Shown in pieces: positions 35,901-43,248 of a stretch of DNA of 64,000 bases (position 1 is the first letter of the stretch; each line of letters begins with the position of its first letter). Both the position numbers and the translations under genes were made by a program. Where the stretch lies: NCBI GenBank assembly GCA_035943635.1, contig DASZBX010000065.1, positions 41,584 through 105,583 of the forward strand, read 5' to 3'. The DNA comes from DASZBX01 sp035943635 (GTDB lineage Bacteria > Actinomycetota > Actinomycetes > Streptomycetales > Catenulisporaceae). The notes under the pieces were generated by a model. The model did no database searches. It worked only from the letters and a program-made list of their open reading frames with translations, and was not told where the DNA came from.

Positions 35901-36192
35901 CTTCGTCGCTCCCCGGTCGGTGGCCCGGTCCTGTCGGCGTGCGCTGCTGGGCCTCCACCATCGTCGGGCCGGGGCCGGACGGTGCCCAGAGCCGCCCAAT
36001 GGTGGTATTGACAGTCCCACCCGGGCCGGCCTCGGCCGGGGCCCCGACCGGCGGATTCGGGGGTCCGCGCCCGCCGGGATCGGAATATGATGGAGCCCGG
36101 CGGCGGCAGTGCCGGCGCCCGCCGCTCACGGGACCCGCTGATGGAAGAACGGTGACAATGCTCGTACCGCCACTGCGCACGGGGGCCATGTG
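35901..36192. promoter_or_regulatory. Divergent promoter region of the transposase-like and XRE regulator genes
   Basis: This 292-bp intergenic stretch has no gene. It must carry the promoters of both the minus-strand operon (35900 leftward) and the regulator (36193 rightward). No clear -35/-10 pair or palindrome stands out. Confidence 0.3.
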
Positions 36193-36996
36193 ATGTGCGC
36201 GGACAGCCGCCCGCTGAGGGAGCTCGGCCTGTTCCTGCGCGCCCGCAGACAGCAGGTGGATCCCGCGGCCAAGGGGCTGCCGGTGGGCAAGCGGCGCACC
36301 CCGGGGCTGCGCCGGGAGGAGGTGGCGATCCTGGCGAGCATCAGCCCGTCCTGGTACACCTACCTCGAACAGGGCCGGGACATCCGGCCGTCCGAGTCGG
36401 TGCTCAACGCGCTGGCCGAGGTGCTGGACCTGACCTCGGCCGAGCGGCGCTACGTCACGCTCCTGGTGCTCGGCGGGGCGCCGCACCGGGACCAGCCGAT
36501 CACCGAGGAGGCCCGCGACGCGCTGACCGCCCTGGTGCACGCGGTGGACCCGCTGCCCGCCTTCGCCGGCGACATGCGCGGGGACGTGATCGCCTGGAAC
36601 GCGGCCTGCAGCGAGTGGCTGGTGGACTTCGGCACCCTGCCGGAGCAGGAGCGCAACTCCCTGCTCTGGATCGCCCTGCACCCGGAGGCGCGCGAACGCC
36701 TGGTGGACTGGGAGGAGGAGGTGCGCACCTACTTCGGGCGGTTCCGCGGCGCCATGGCCAGCCAGCCGGACGATCCGCGGATCCGGGCGGTGGTCGGCCG
36801 GATCGAGCACGGCCCGGCTGATGTCAGGGCACTGTGGGCCGGGCGCGAGGTGAGCGACCTGACCTTCGCCCGGCGCCGGCTGCGCCATCCCGAGCACGGC
36901 GTGCGGGAGTTCCTGACCCACATCCTGCTGGTCGCCGGCGCGGACACCGCCGGGGTCGTCGTGCACGTGCCGACCGCCGGGCACCCGGGCGGGTGA
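36193..36996 (+). CDS. XRE-family regulator with MmyB-like ligand domain
   Basis: This 267-residue protein has an N-terminal helix-turn-helix (residues 8-75: LGLFLRARRQQVDPAAKGL, TPGLRREEVAILASISPSWY). An MmyB-like PAS-type ligand-binding domain covers residues 105-255 (VIAWNAACSEWLVDF, LFWR-like LLWIALHPEAR). Members control secondary-metabolite genes, MmyB in the methylenomycin cluster being the namesake. It is divergent from the operon headed by the transposase-like gene and immediately upstream of the PKS, so it is probably the pathway regulator. A GTG at 36190 is an alternative start. Confidence 0.9.
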   Translation: MCADSRPLRELGLFLRARRQQVDPAAKGLPVGKRRTPGLRREEVAILASISPSWYTYLEQGRDIRPSESVLNALAEVLDLTSAERRYVTLLVLGGAPHRDQPITEEARDALTALVHAVDPLPAFAGDMRGDVIAWNAACSEWLVDFGTLPEQERNSLLWIALHPEARERLVDWEEEVRTYFGRFRGAMASQPDDPRIRAVVGRIEHGPADVRALWAGREVSDLTFARRRLRHPEHGVREFLTHILLVAGADTAGVVVHVPTAGHPGG

Positions 36997-37113
36997 CCGG
37001 CCGGGCCCGGCGCCGGGCCGGGCCGCCGGAGCACCCGTCGAATATTCGCGCGTACTCCGTCATCTCCGCATGGAAACTGTTCTCAATGCACTGAATGCTT
37101 GAGCAAACCCCGG

Positions 37114-37131
37114 GCATGGTTCTCGCCATGC
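37114..37131. promoter_or_regulatory. Inverted repeat in the PKS promoter region
   Basis: GCATGG-TTCTCG-CCATGC lies 70 bp upstream of the PKS start in the 205-bp gap. It may be an operator for the adjacent XRE regulator; no promoter hexamers are convincing. Confidence 0.3.
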
Positions 37132-37201
37132 GCACAGAACGCCGACGCTGAACGTCTCTGACCCGGCGCGCTCTGTCCAGGGGACACGGGAGGCCACAAC
37201 C

Positions 37202-40200
37202 ATGAACCACGCAGCTCAGCAGTCCACCGCGAAGGCCGGCCGGGACCACTCGGCCCGTTCCGCGACTGAATACCAGCATTCTGATACGTACGGGATCCCG
37301 GCCCGTCCGCCGAACCCGATGCCGGTCGCCGTCACGGGCATCGGCTGCCGGTTCGCCGGGGTGCACGGCCCGCAGGCCCTGTGGGCCGCCCTGCGCGAGG
37401 GCCGGGACCTGGTCTCCGACACGCCGCCGGAGCGGTTCGACACCTCCGCCTACCGCGGCCGCGAGTCGCTGACCGGGGACCCGCTGCTGGCCACCGAGGC
37501 CGGCGGGTTCCTCGACGACGTCGAGTCCTTCGACGCGAACTTCTTCCGGATCTCCCCGCGCGAGGCCACCCGGCTGGACCCGCACCAGCGATTGTTCCTG
37601 GAGACCGCCTGGGAGGCGGTGGAGGACGCGGGCATCCCGCTGGAGCGGCTGCGCGGCAGCCGCACCGGGGTCTACAGCGCCCAATTGAGCATCCACTACT
37701 GGCAGGAACTGCGCCGCGCGGGCATCTGCGACCTGCACACGCTGGTCGGCGCCCAGATCCCGGGGAACATGGCCGGCCGGCTGGCCAACATCCTGGACCT
37801 GCGCGGCCCGACCGCCTCGATCGACTCGGCCTGCTCGTCCACCCTGCTGGCCGTGCACATGGCCTGCCAGGCGATCCGGGCCGGCGACCTGGACGCCGCG
37901 ATCGTCGGGGGCGTGAACATCCTGGAGCAGGCCGCCGACACGGTCGCGCTCAGCTCCGGGTCGCTGATCGCGCCCTCGGGGCGGTGCCGGTTCGGGGACG
38001 CGGCGGCGGACGGGTTCGTGCGCAGCGAGGGCGCGGCGGCGGTCGTCCTCAAGCCGCTGGCCCGGGCCCTGGCGGACGGGGACCGGGTCTACGGCGTGAT
38101 CCGCGGCAGCGCGGCGTCCAACGACGGCGCGTCGCAGGGCCAGTACCTGACCCCGAGCGTCAGCGGGCGCGGGGACATGCTGCGCAGCGCCTACGCGGCC
38201 GCCGGGATGGACCCCCGGGAGGTCGACTACGTCGAGGCCCACGGCGCCGGCACGCCGACCGGCGACCTGGCCGAACTGGCCGCGATGCGCGAGGTGCTCG
38301 GCGGACTGCGGACCGGGCAGGACCGGCTGCTGATCGGCTCGGTGAAGACGAACATCGGCCACACCGAGACCGTCTCCGGGCTGGCCGGCCTGATCAAGAC
38401 CGCGCTGTGCCTCCAGCACGGCGAGATCCCGGCCACCCTGCACGTGCGCCAGCCGACCCCGGAGTTCGACTGGGCGGACAGCGGGCTGCGGCTGGCCCGG
38501 GAGCGCACGCCGTGGCCGCAGACCGACCACCCGCGCACGGCCGGGGTCAGCAGCTTCGGCATCAGCGGGTCGAACGTGCACGTGATCATGACCGCGCCGC
38601 CGGAAGCCCGGCCCGCGCCGGCGGCCGATCCGGCCCCGGCGGCCCGGATCCTGCCGGTCTCGGCCCGCTGCCCCGAGGCCCTGGCCGGCCTGGCCGGGGC
38701 GTACGCGCAGCGGCTGTACGCCGACGACGGCGGGTCCGGCCTGACCGACCTGTGCTACTCGGCCGCGGTCCGCCGCTCCCACCACGGCCTGCGCGCGGTC
38801 GCCGTCGGCGCCGACGCCGGATCGATGGCGGCGAAGCTGCACGCGCTGCAACAGTCCGCGCGGCACGCGCCGAAGGCCTTCGACGACCCGCTGATCGTCT
38901 ACGTCTTCCCGGGCCTGGGCGCCCAGTGGACCGGGATGGCCCGCGACCTGCTGGCCCAGTGCCCCGCGTTCGCCGCCGCCCTGGAACGCTACGACGCGGC
39001 GATCCGGGCCGAGGCCGGCTGGTCGGTGATCGAGCTGCTGCAGTCCGACGATCCGCTGACCGACGTCGGGCTCGCCCAGCCGGCCGTCTGGGCCTTCGAG
39101 TGCGCGCTGGCCGAGGTCTGGGCCGGCTGGGGCCTGGCGCCCGACCTGGCCGTCGGGCACAGCATGGGCGAGATCGCCGCGGCCACCTTCTCCGGCGCCC
39201 TGTCCCTGGCCGACGGGACCGCCGTCACCTGCCGCCGCAGTGCCCTGATGCGCCGGGCCGCGGGCCGCGGGGCGATGACCGCGGTGCAGCTGCCCGCCGC
39301 GCAGGCCCGGGAACTGGCCGCGCAGCAGGGCGGGTACGTGTGCGTGGCGGTGCACAACGGGCCGAACACATCCGTGCTCGCCGGGACGGCCGCGGCGCTG
39401 GAACGGATCGAGCGGGAGCTGACCGCCCGGCAGGTGTTCTGGCGGCGGGTGAACGCCGACGTCGCCGCGCACTGCGCCGCGATGGACCCGCTGCTCGACG
39501 ACCTGCGCACCCTGCTCGACGGGATCGCCCCGGCCGACGGGCGGATACCGCTGCAGTCGACCGTGCACGGGCGGCGCGGGCAGGGCGCCGAGTTCGACGT
39601 CGAGTACTGGGTGGACAACCTGCGCGAACCGGTCCTGTTCGAGGACGCGGTGCGCCGGGTCCTGGCGGAGGCGGACCGGCCGGTGCTGTTCGTCGAGCTG
39701 ACCCCGCATCCTCTGCTGGCGCACGCGGTGCAGGACTCGATCGACGAGTCCGGGGCGCGCGCCGCGGTCATCAGCACCCTGCGTCGTACCACGCCGGGGC
39801 TGCTCGGGCTGCTCGAAGCCCTGGGCCAGGCGTACACGCACGGCGCGAACCCGGACTGGGCCGCGGTCACCGGCGTCGGGACCTTCGCGCCGCCGCCGCG
39901 CTACCCCTGGCAGCGGCGCCGGTTCCGGGCCGCCGACGCGGCCCCGAACCTCCCGGCCGACCTGCTGCCGCTGGCCGGGGGCCTGTCCGCGCGGCCGGGC
40001 CCGGCCCCGGCCGGCGCCCGCGGCGACAGTGGCGTGGAGCAGGTCGAACACATCGCGGCGATGGTGGGAGCGGGCGCCGCCGACGTGCGGACCGGTCTGC
40101 GCGCGGCGCTGGCCGAGGTGCTCGCGCTGGATCCGGCCGAGCTGCGCTCGACCATCCCGGTCACCGACTACGGGCTCGACTCCGTGCTGGCGATGGATCT

Positions 40201-40312
40201 GCGCCGCCGGGTGCAGCGCCGCTTCGGCATGGTCGTGCCGGTCAAGATCCTGTTGCAGGGCGGCACTCTGGACGAGGCCGCGGCGCAGGCGGTCCCGGTG
40301 GCCGCGGTCTGA
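37202..40312 (+). CDS. Single-module type I polyketide synthase, KS-AT-ACP
   Basis: This is a 1036-residue synthase. The ketosynthase (about 40-465) has Cys in DSACSSTLL (about 211), EAHGAGTPTGD and KTNIGHTE, a complete catalytic triad. The acyltransferase (about 560-880) has YVFPGLGAQWTGMA and the Ser in GHSMGE (about 653). The extender-specificity site reads DVAAH rather than the standard malonyl HAFH or methylmalonyl YASH. An ACP with its phosphopantetheine Ser in DYGLDSVLAMDL (about 990) ends the protein. There are no reductase, dehydratase, methyltransferase or thioesterase domains, so it probably acts iteratively or supplies one condensation. GGGAGG precedes the ATG. Confidence 0.95.
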   Translation: MNHAAQQSTAKAGRDHSARSATEYQHSDTYGIPARPPNPMPVAVTGIGCRFAGVHGPQALWAALREGRDLVSDTPPERFDTSAYRGRESLTGDPLLATEAGGFLDDVESFDANFFRISPREATRLDPHQRLFLETAWEAVEDAGIPLERLRGSRTGVYSAQLSIHYWQELRRAGICDLHTLVGAQIPGNMAGRLANILDLRGPTASIDSACSSTLLAVHMACQAIRAGDLDAAIVGGVNILEQAADTVALSSGSLIAPSGRCRFGDAAADGFVRSEGAAAVVLKPLARALADGDRVYGVIRGSAASNDGASQGQYLTPSVSGRGDMLRSAYAAAGMDPREVDYVEAHGAGTPTGDLAELAAMREVLGGLRTGQDRLLIGSVKTNIGHTETVSGLAGLIKTALCLQHGEIPATLHVRQPTPEFDWADSGLRLARERTPWPQTDHPRTAGVSSFGISGSNVHVIMTAPPEARPAPAADPAPAARILPVSARCPEALAGLAGAYAQRLYADDGGSGLTDLCYSAAVRRSHHGLRAVAVGADAGSMAAKLHALQQSARHAPKAFDDPLIVYVFPGLGAQWTGMARDLLAQCPAFAAALERYDAAIRAEAGWSVIELLQSDDPLTDVGLAQPAVWAFECALAEVWAGWGLAPDLAVGHSMGEIAAATFSGALSLADGTAVTCRRSALMRRAAGRGAMTAVQLPAAQARELAAQQGGYVCVAVHNGPNTSVLAGTAAALERIERELTARQVFWRRVNADVAAHCAAMDPLLDDLRTLLDGIAPADGRIPLQSTVHGRRGQGAEFDVEYWVDNLREPVLFEDAVRRVLAEADRPVLFVELTPHPLLAHAVQDSIDESGARAAVISTLRRTTPGLLGLLEALGQAYTHGANPDWAAVTGVGTFAPPPRYPWQRRRFRAADAAPNLPADLLPLAGGLSARPGPAPAGARGDSGVEQVEHIAAMVGAGAADVRTGLRAALAEVLALDPAELRSTIPVTDYGLDSVLAMDLRRRVQRRFGMVVPVKILLQGGTLDEAAAQAVPVAAV

Positions 40313-40327
40313 TCCGCGAGGCCTGAC

Positions 40328-40370
40328 ACCCGGCGTCGCGTACTGCGACCGCAGTACGCCGGCGCCGGGT
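40328..40370. terminator. Nested bidirectional hairpin terminator
   Basis: An outer stem ACCCGGCG/CGCCGGGT encloses a perfect 10-bp stem GCGTACTGCG/CGCAGTACGC with a 2-base turn. It lies between the convergent PKS and the dehydrogenase-like gene and can stop transcription from both sides. Confidence 0.8.
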
Positions 40371-40410
40371 CGGTTTCACCGGCCGGCCGGTTGCCCCGGT
40401 CGGCCCCGGC

Positions 40411-41928
40411 TCAGTACGGCAGGTCCACCCGGACGTCCTTGTGCCGGGTGAACGGCAGCGCCGAGTCCAGGCCGAACTCGCGCAGCGGGGCGCTGTCGTC
40501 CGCGTCCTCGTCGGCGAGCGGGTCGGTCAGGTCCCCGCCCGGGCGGGCGGCCTTGATCCAGCACGACTGCGCGCGCAGCACCTCGGCCACCGCCGCGGCG
40601 CGGCCGACGTCGACCGTGTACAGGCTGCAGGCGTGCGTGCCGGAGTCCCGGTTCACCGCGGCGACCGCGTCCGCGGTCTCCCGGAACACGGTGAGCAGGG
40701 CCAGCGGGGCGAAGATGTCCGGGACCGGGGCCACCGCGCCGGCCGCCAGCAGCGGGACCTGGACCAGCCGGGCCGGGACGAGCAGGTCGGCCCGCAGGTC
40801 GGCCGGGCCCGGCCCGGCGGCCGGGGCGTCGTCGGCGCCCAGCGGCAGCAGCCGGGCGCCCACGGTGCGGCCGTGGCCGAGGAAGCCCTCCAGGCCGGCC
40901 CGCTCCGCGTCCCCGGCCAGCGGGCCGAGCCGGGTCGCCGGGTCCCGGGGGTCCCCGGGCACCAGCGAACGCAGATGGGTGCTCAGGCGCTCGAGGAACT
41001 CGGGATAGACCTGCTCGTGTACCAGGACCCGCACTCCGCTGGCCCGGAACTCGGCCCGGCCCGGCAGCAGCGAGCGGGCCGTCTGCCAGGCCGCGTGCTC
41101 CAGGTGGGCGTCCTCGAAGACGATGTGCGCGTTCGGCAGGCCCAGGTCCAGGTCCATCGGCACGAACTGGGTCGCGCAGGCCGTCGCCAGCTGCCGGCCC
41201 TGCGGGACGCTGCCGAGGAAGGAGACCAGGTCCACGCCGCGGTTCGAGGCCATCGCGCAGCCGGTCGAGCGGCCGCCGGTGACCACGTTGAGCGCGCCCG
41301 GCGGCAGCCCGGCCTCCTGGCACAGCCGGGCGAACTCCAGCACCGCGCGCGGCGCCGCGGTCGGCGGCTTGAGCACCACGGTGTCGCCCATGGCCAGCGC
41401 CGGCGCCACGATCGCGGCCGCCATGGCCAGCGGGTGGTGGAACGCGCAGGCGGCCCCGACCACGCCGCGCGGCTGGCGCAGCGCGCTGCCGCCGACCGAC
41501 GGGGGGGACTGCCCCCGGTTCTGCTGGCTGGCCATGGCGGCGAAGAAGCGCAGCGCCATCGCGGCGAACGGCACGTCGTCGCCCTCGCCGAACCGCACCG
41601 GCTTGCCCATGTCCACGGCCTGCAGGCGGGCCAGCCGGGCGCCGGACTCCTCGACCAGGTCGGCCGCGTCGTACAGGATCTGGGCCCGCTCGCGCCCGGG
41701 CAGCCGCGGCCACGGCCCCTCGTCGAAGGCCAGCCGGGCCGCGGCGACCGCGTCCCGGGTGTCCCGGGGCCCGGCCTCGGCCACCCGGGCCGGGCCGGCC
41801 TCGGCCACCGGGCCGGCCACCGTCCGGGTCCGCCCGTCCCGGGCCGCCCGCCAGACACCGCCGATCAGCAGGCTCTCCGGCAGGTCCGGGGAAACCGGGC
41901 AGTGCGCGATGCCACCTCGAGCGTCCAT
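40411..41928 (-). CDS. Aldehyde-dehydrogenase-like protein lacking catalytic Cys and Glu
   Basis: This 505-residue protein has the ALDH fold: NAD-domain features VVLKPPTAAPRAVLEFARL and FLGSVPQGRQL, and the C-terminal IFAPLALLTVFRETADA. At the nucleophile position, where the family has a GQxC motif, the sequence is LLPGRAEFRASGVRVLVHE, with no Cys. The general-base motif LELGGK is replaced by LDLGLPNAHIVFED. The cofactor-binding Glu of the EIFGP motif is Asp. It should therefore lack aldehyde oxidation activity and may bind a ligand or partner. It is the last gene of the nine-gene operon; ATG at 41928 follows AGAGGG. Confidence 0.8.
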   Translation of the reverse strand: MDARGGIAHCPVSPDLPESLLIGGVWRAARDGRTRTVAGPVAEAGPARVAEAGPRDTRDAVAAARLAFDEGPWPRLPGRERAQILYDAADLVEESGARLARLQAVDMGKPVRFGEGDDVPFAAMALRFFAAMASQQNRGQSPPSVGGSALRQPRGVVGAACAFHHPLAMAAAIVAPALAMGDTVVLKPPTAAPRAVLEFARLCQEAGLPPGALNVVTGGRSTGCAMASNRGVDLVSFLGSVPQGRQLATACATQFVPMDLDLGLPNAHIVFEDAHLEHAAWQTARSLLPGRAEFRASGVRVLVHEQVYPEFLERLSTHLRSLVPGDPRDPATRLGPLAGDAERAGLEGFLGHGRTVGARLLPLGADDAPAAGPGPADLRADLLVPARLVQVPLLAAGAVAPVPDIFAPLALLTVFRETADAVAAVNRDSGTHACSLYTVDVGRAAAVAEVLRAQSCWIKAARPGGDLTDPLADEDADDSAPLREFGLDSALPFTRHKDVRVDLPY

Positions 41929-42019
41929 GGTCCCTCTTTCGCAATCTCGAGGCACGCCGCCGGCGGGCCCGCGCCGGCTCCGTCGACGGCGCACGGTGAA
42001 CAGCTCCAGGCAAGCGCAG

Positions 42020-42355
42020 TCAGCTGCGGCGGTCAACCGCTCCGGCGTACTTCGTGTACTCGCGTTCGAGCTCGCCGGGCGCGGCGGGAGACGGCTCGGC
42101 GGGCGCGGGGGCCGGCGCGGCGGCGGGCGGCTCGGCGGGCGCGGCGCGCACCGTCTGCCGCGGCGCCACCTGAGCGCCGACCAGCCTGCTGCCCGGCTCG
42201 ATCCGGGCCTCGTCGCCGAGGGCGCAGTGCCCGGTCAGGCTGGTCCGGGCCCGCCACTCGGATCTTACGTGGCTGCTGGTGCCGAGTACGGCTCTGATAC
42301 CGCTGCCGCCGGCCAGCGCGATGGCGCACAGTGCGGGACTCTTCGGATGCGTCAT
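42020..42355 (-). CDS. Hypothetical protein with Pro/Ala linker
   Basis: This 111-residue protein is not recognised. The N-terminal 60 residues contain LCAIALAGGSGIRAVLG, and a Pro/Ala-rich stretch (about 70-92) leads to a short charged helix. It starts 6 bp after the stop of the ATPase gene in a tightly spaced operon, which supports its being translated, although its ribosome binding site is weak. It ends 91 bp before the ALDH-like gene, the largest gap in the operon. Confidence 0.5.
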   Translation of the reverse strand: MTHPKSPALCAIALAGGSGIRAVLGTSSHVRSEWRARTSLTGHCALGDEARIEPGSRLVGAQVAPRQTVRAAPAEPPAAAPAPAPAEPSPAAPGELEREYTKYAGAVDRRS

Positions 42356-42361
42356 GGCAGG

Positions 42362-42931
42362 TCAGCTCTCGCCCTCTCGGCGCCGCACCGTCAGGGTGCT
42401 GCGGTTCTCTCCGTGCACGTGCTCGTAGTGGTAGTCGTCCGCGCTGGTGAGCGCGAGATGGATGCCCAGACCGCCGACCGGCCGGCGGCCGACCGGAAGG
42501 TCCAGGGCGACGGCCGGCCGGCCGGCGGCCGGATCGAACGGCCGGGCGCTGTCGCGCAGGCGTACCGTCACGTCTCCCCGGCCGTCGCCGCCGCCGGTGA
42601 TCACCAGCCAGCCGGGGTCGCCGCCGTACCCGTGCACGACGGTGTTCGCGACCAGTTCCTCCACCGCGAGCCGCAGCCGCAGCCCGGCGTCCGGGCCGAC
42701 CCCGCCGCGGTGGGCGAGGAAGCCGACGTAGTCGGCGATCGCGCCGAGCGAGTCGAGCGCGGCCGCGACGAAGAGGGTCGCGCACTGCCAGGGGCCGTCC
42801 GGCTCGTCCGGCTCCTGCGGCCGGTCCGGTCCGGCCGGTCCCGGCCCGAAGCCGGCCGCCGGGCCGGGGCGCGGCCCGCGGCCCGGGTCGCGCCCGGCGG
42901 CCGAAGCGTGTGCCCAGGCGTCAGACATCAT
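42362..42931 (-). CDS. Anti-sigma regulatory HATPase (RsbW/SpoIIAB-like kinase)
   Basis: This is a 189-residue protein. A disordered Gly/Pro N-terminus of about 45 residues is followed by a GHKL ATPase domain with N-box RLAVEELVANTVVHGY, G1 motif VRLRDSARPFDP and G2 region RPVGGLGIHLALT. All ATP-binding elements are present. Such kinases phosphorylate STAS antagonists and sequester a sigma factor. Its start overlaps the 3' end of the adjacent STAS gene by 11 bp. No sigma factor gene is in the window, so its target is encoded elsewhere. Confidence 0.88.
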   Translation of the reverse strand: MMSDAWAHASAAGRDPGRGPRPGPAAGFGPGPAGPDRPQEPDEPDGPWQCATLFVAAALDSLGAIADYVGFLAHRGGVGPDAGLRLRLAVEELVANTVVHGYGGDPGWLVITGGGDGRGDVTVRLRDSARPFDPAAGRPAVALDLPVGRRPVGGLGIHLALTSADDYHYEHVHGENRSTLTVRRREGES

Positions 42932-43241
42932 GGAGTTCCATCATCTCGATCCCCTGGTCCAGGCCCGCCATCCGGATGGTGCGGGCCACCGCGGGCCGGG
43001 CGCCGGCCACGGCCAGCGAGACCGCCTCGCCCAGGGTCTGCCGGGCGAAGATCAGGCAGCGCAGGCCGGCGCTGGAGATGTATTCGAGCTCGTTCATGGC
43101 GATCACCAGGCGCTGGATCGCCAGCCGGGCGGCGCTTTCGATGCTGTGGTGGAAGTCGGGGGCGGTGCGCGCGTCCAGCTCGCCGGCCAGGCGGATGGTC
43201 GCGGTGTCCTCGGTCACGGTCAGGGCGGAGGCGAAGGTCAT
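42921..43241 (-). CDS. STAS-domain anti-sigma factor antagonist
   Basis: This is a 106-residue single-domain protein. Strands TATIRLAGELDARTAPDF and RLVIAMNELEYISSAGL carry the phosphorylatable Ser in SSAGLRCL. It would bind the neighbouring HATPase when unphosphorylated and free the sigma factor. It starts 7 bp after the GlgX stop and overlaps the HATPase start. Confidence 0.9.
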   Translation of the reverse strand: MTFASALTVTEDTATIRLAGELDARTAPDFHHSIESAARLAIQRLVIAMNELEYISSAGLRCLIFARQTLGEAVSLAVAGARPAVARTIRMAGLDQGIEMMELHDV

Positions 43242-43248
43242 GGCGGAC

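Noticed and set aside
36824..40051. A very long open frame antisense to the PKS
   Set aside because: It lies opposite a clear KS-AT-ACP protein, has Gly/Arg/Val-rich composition without any domain, and is a codon-bias shadow.
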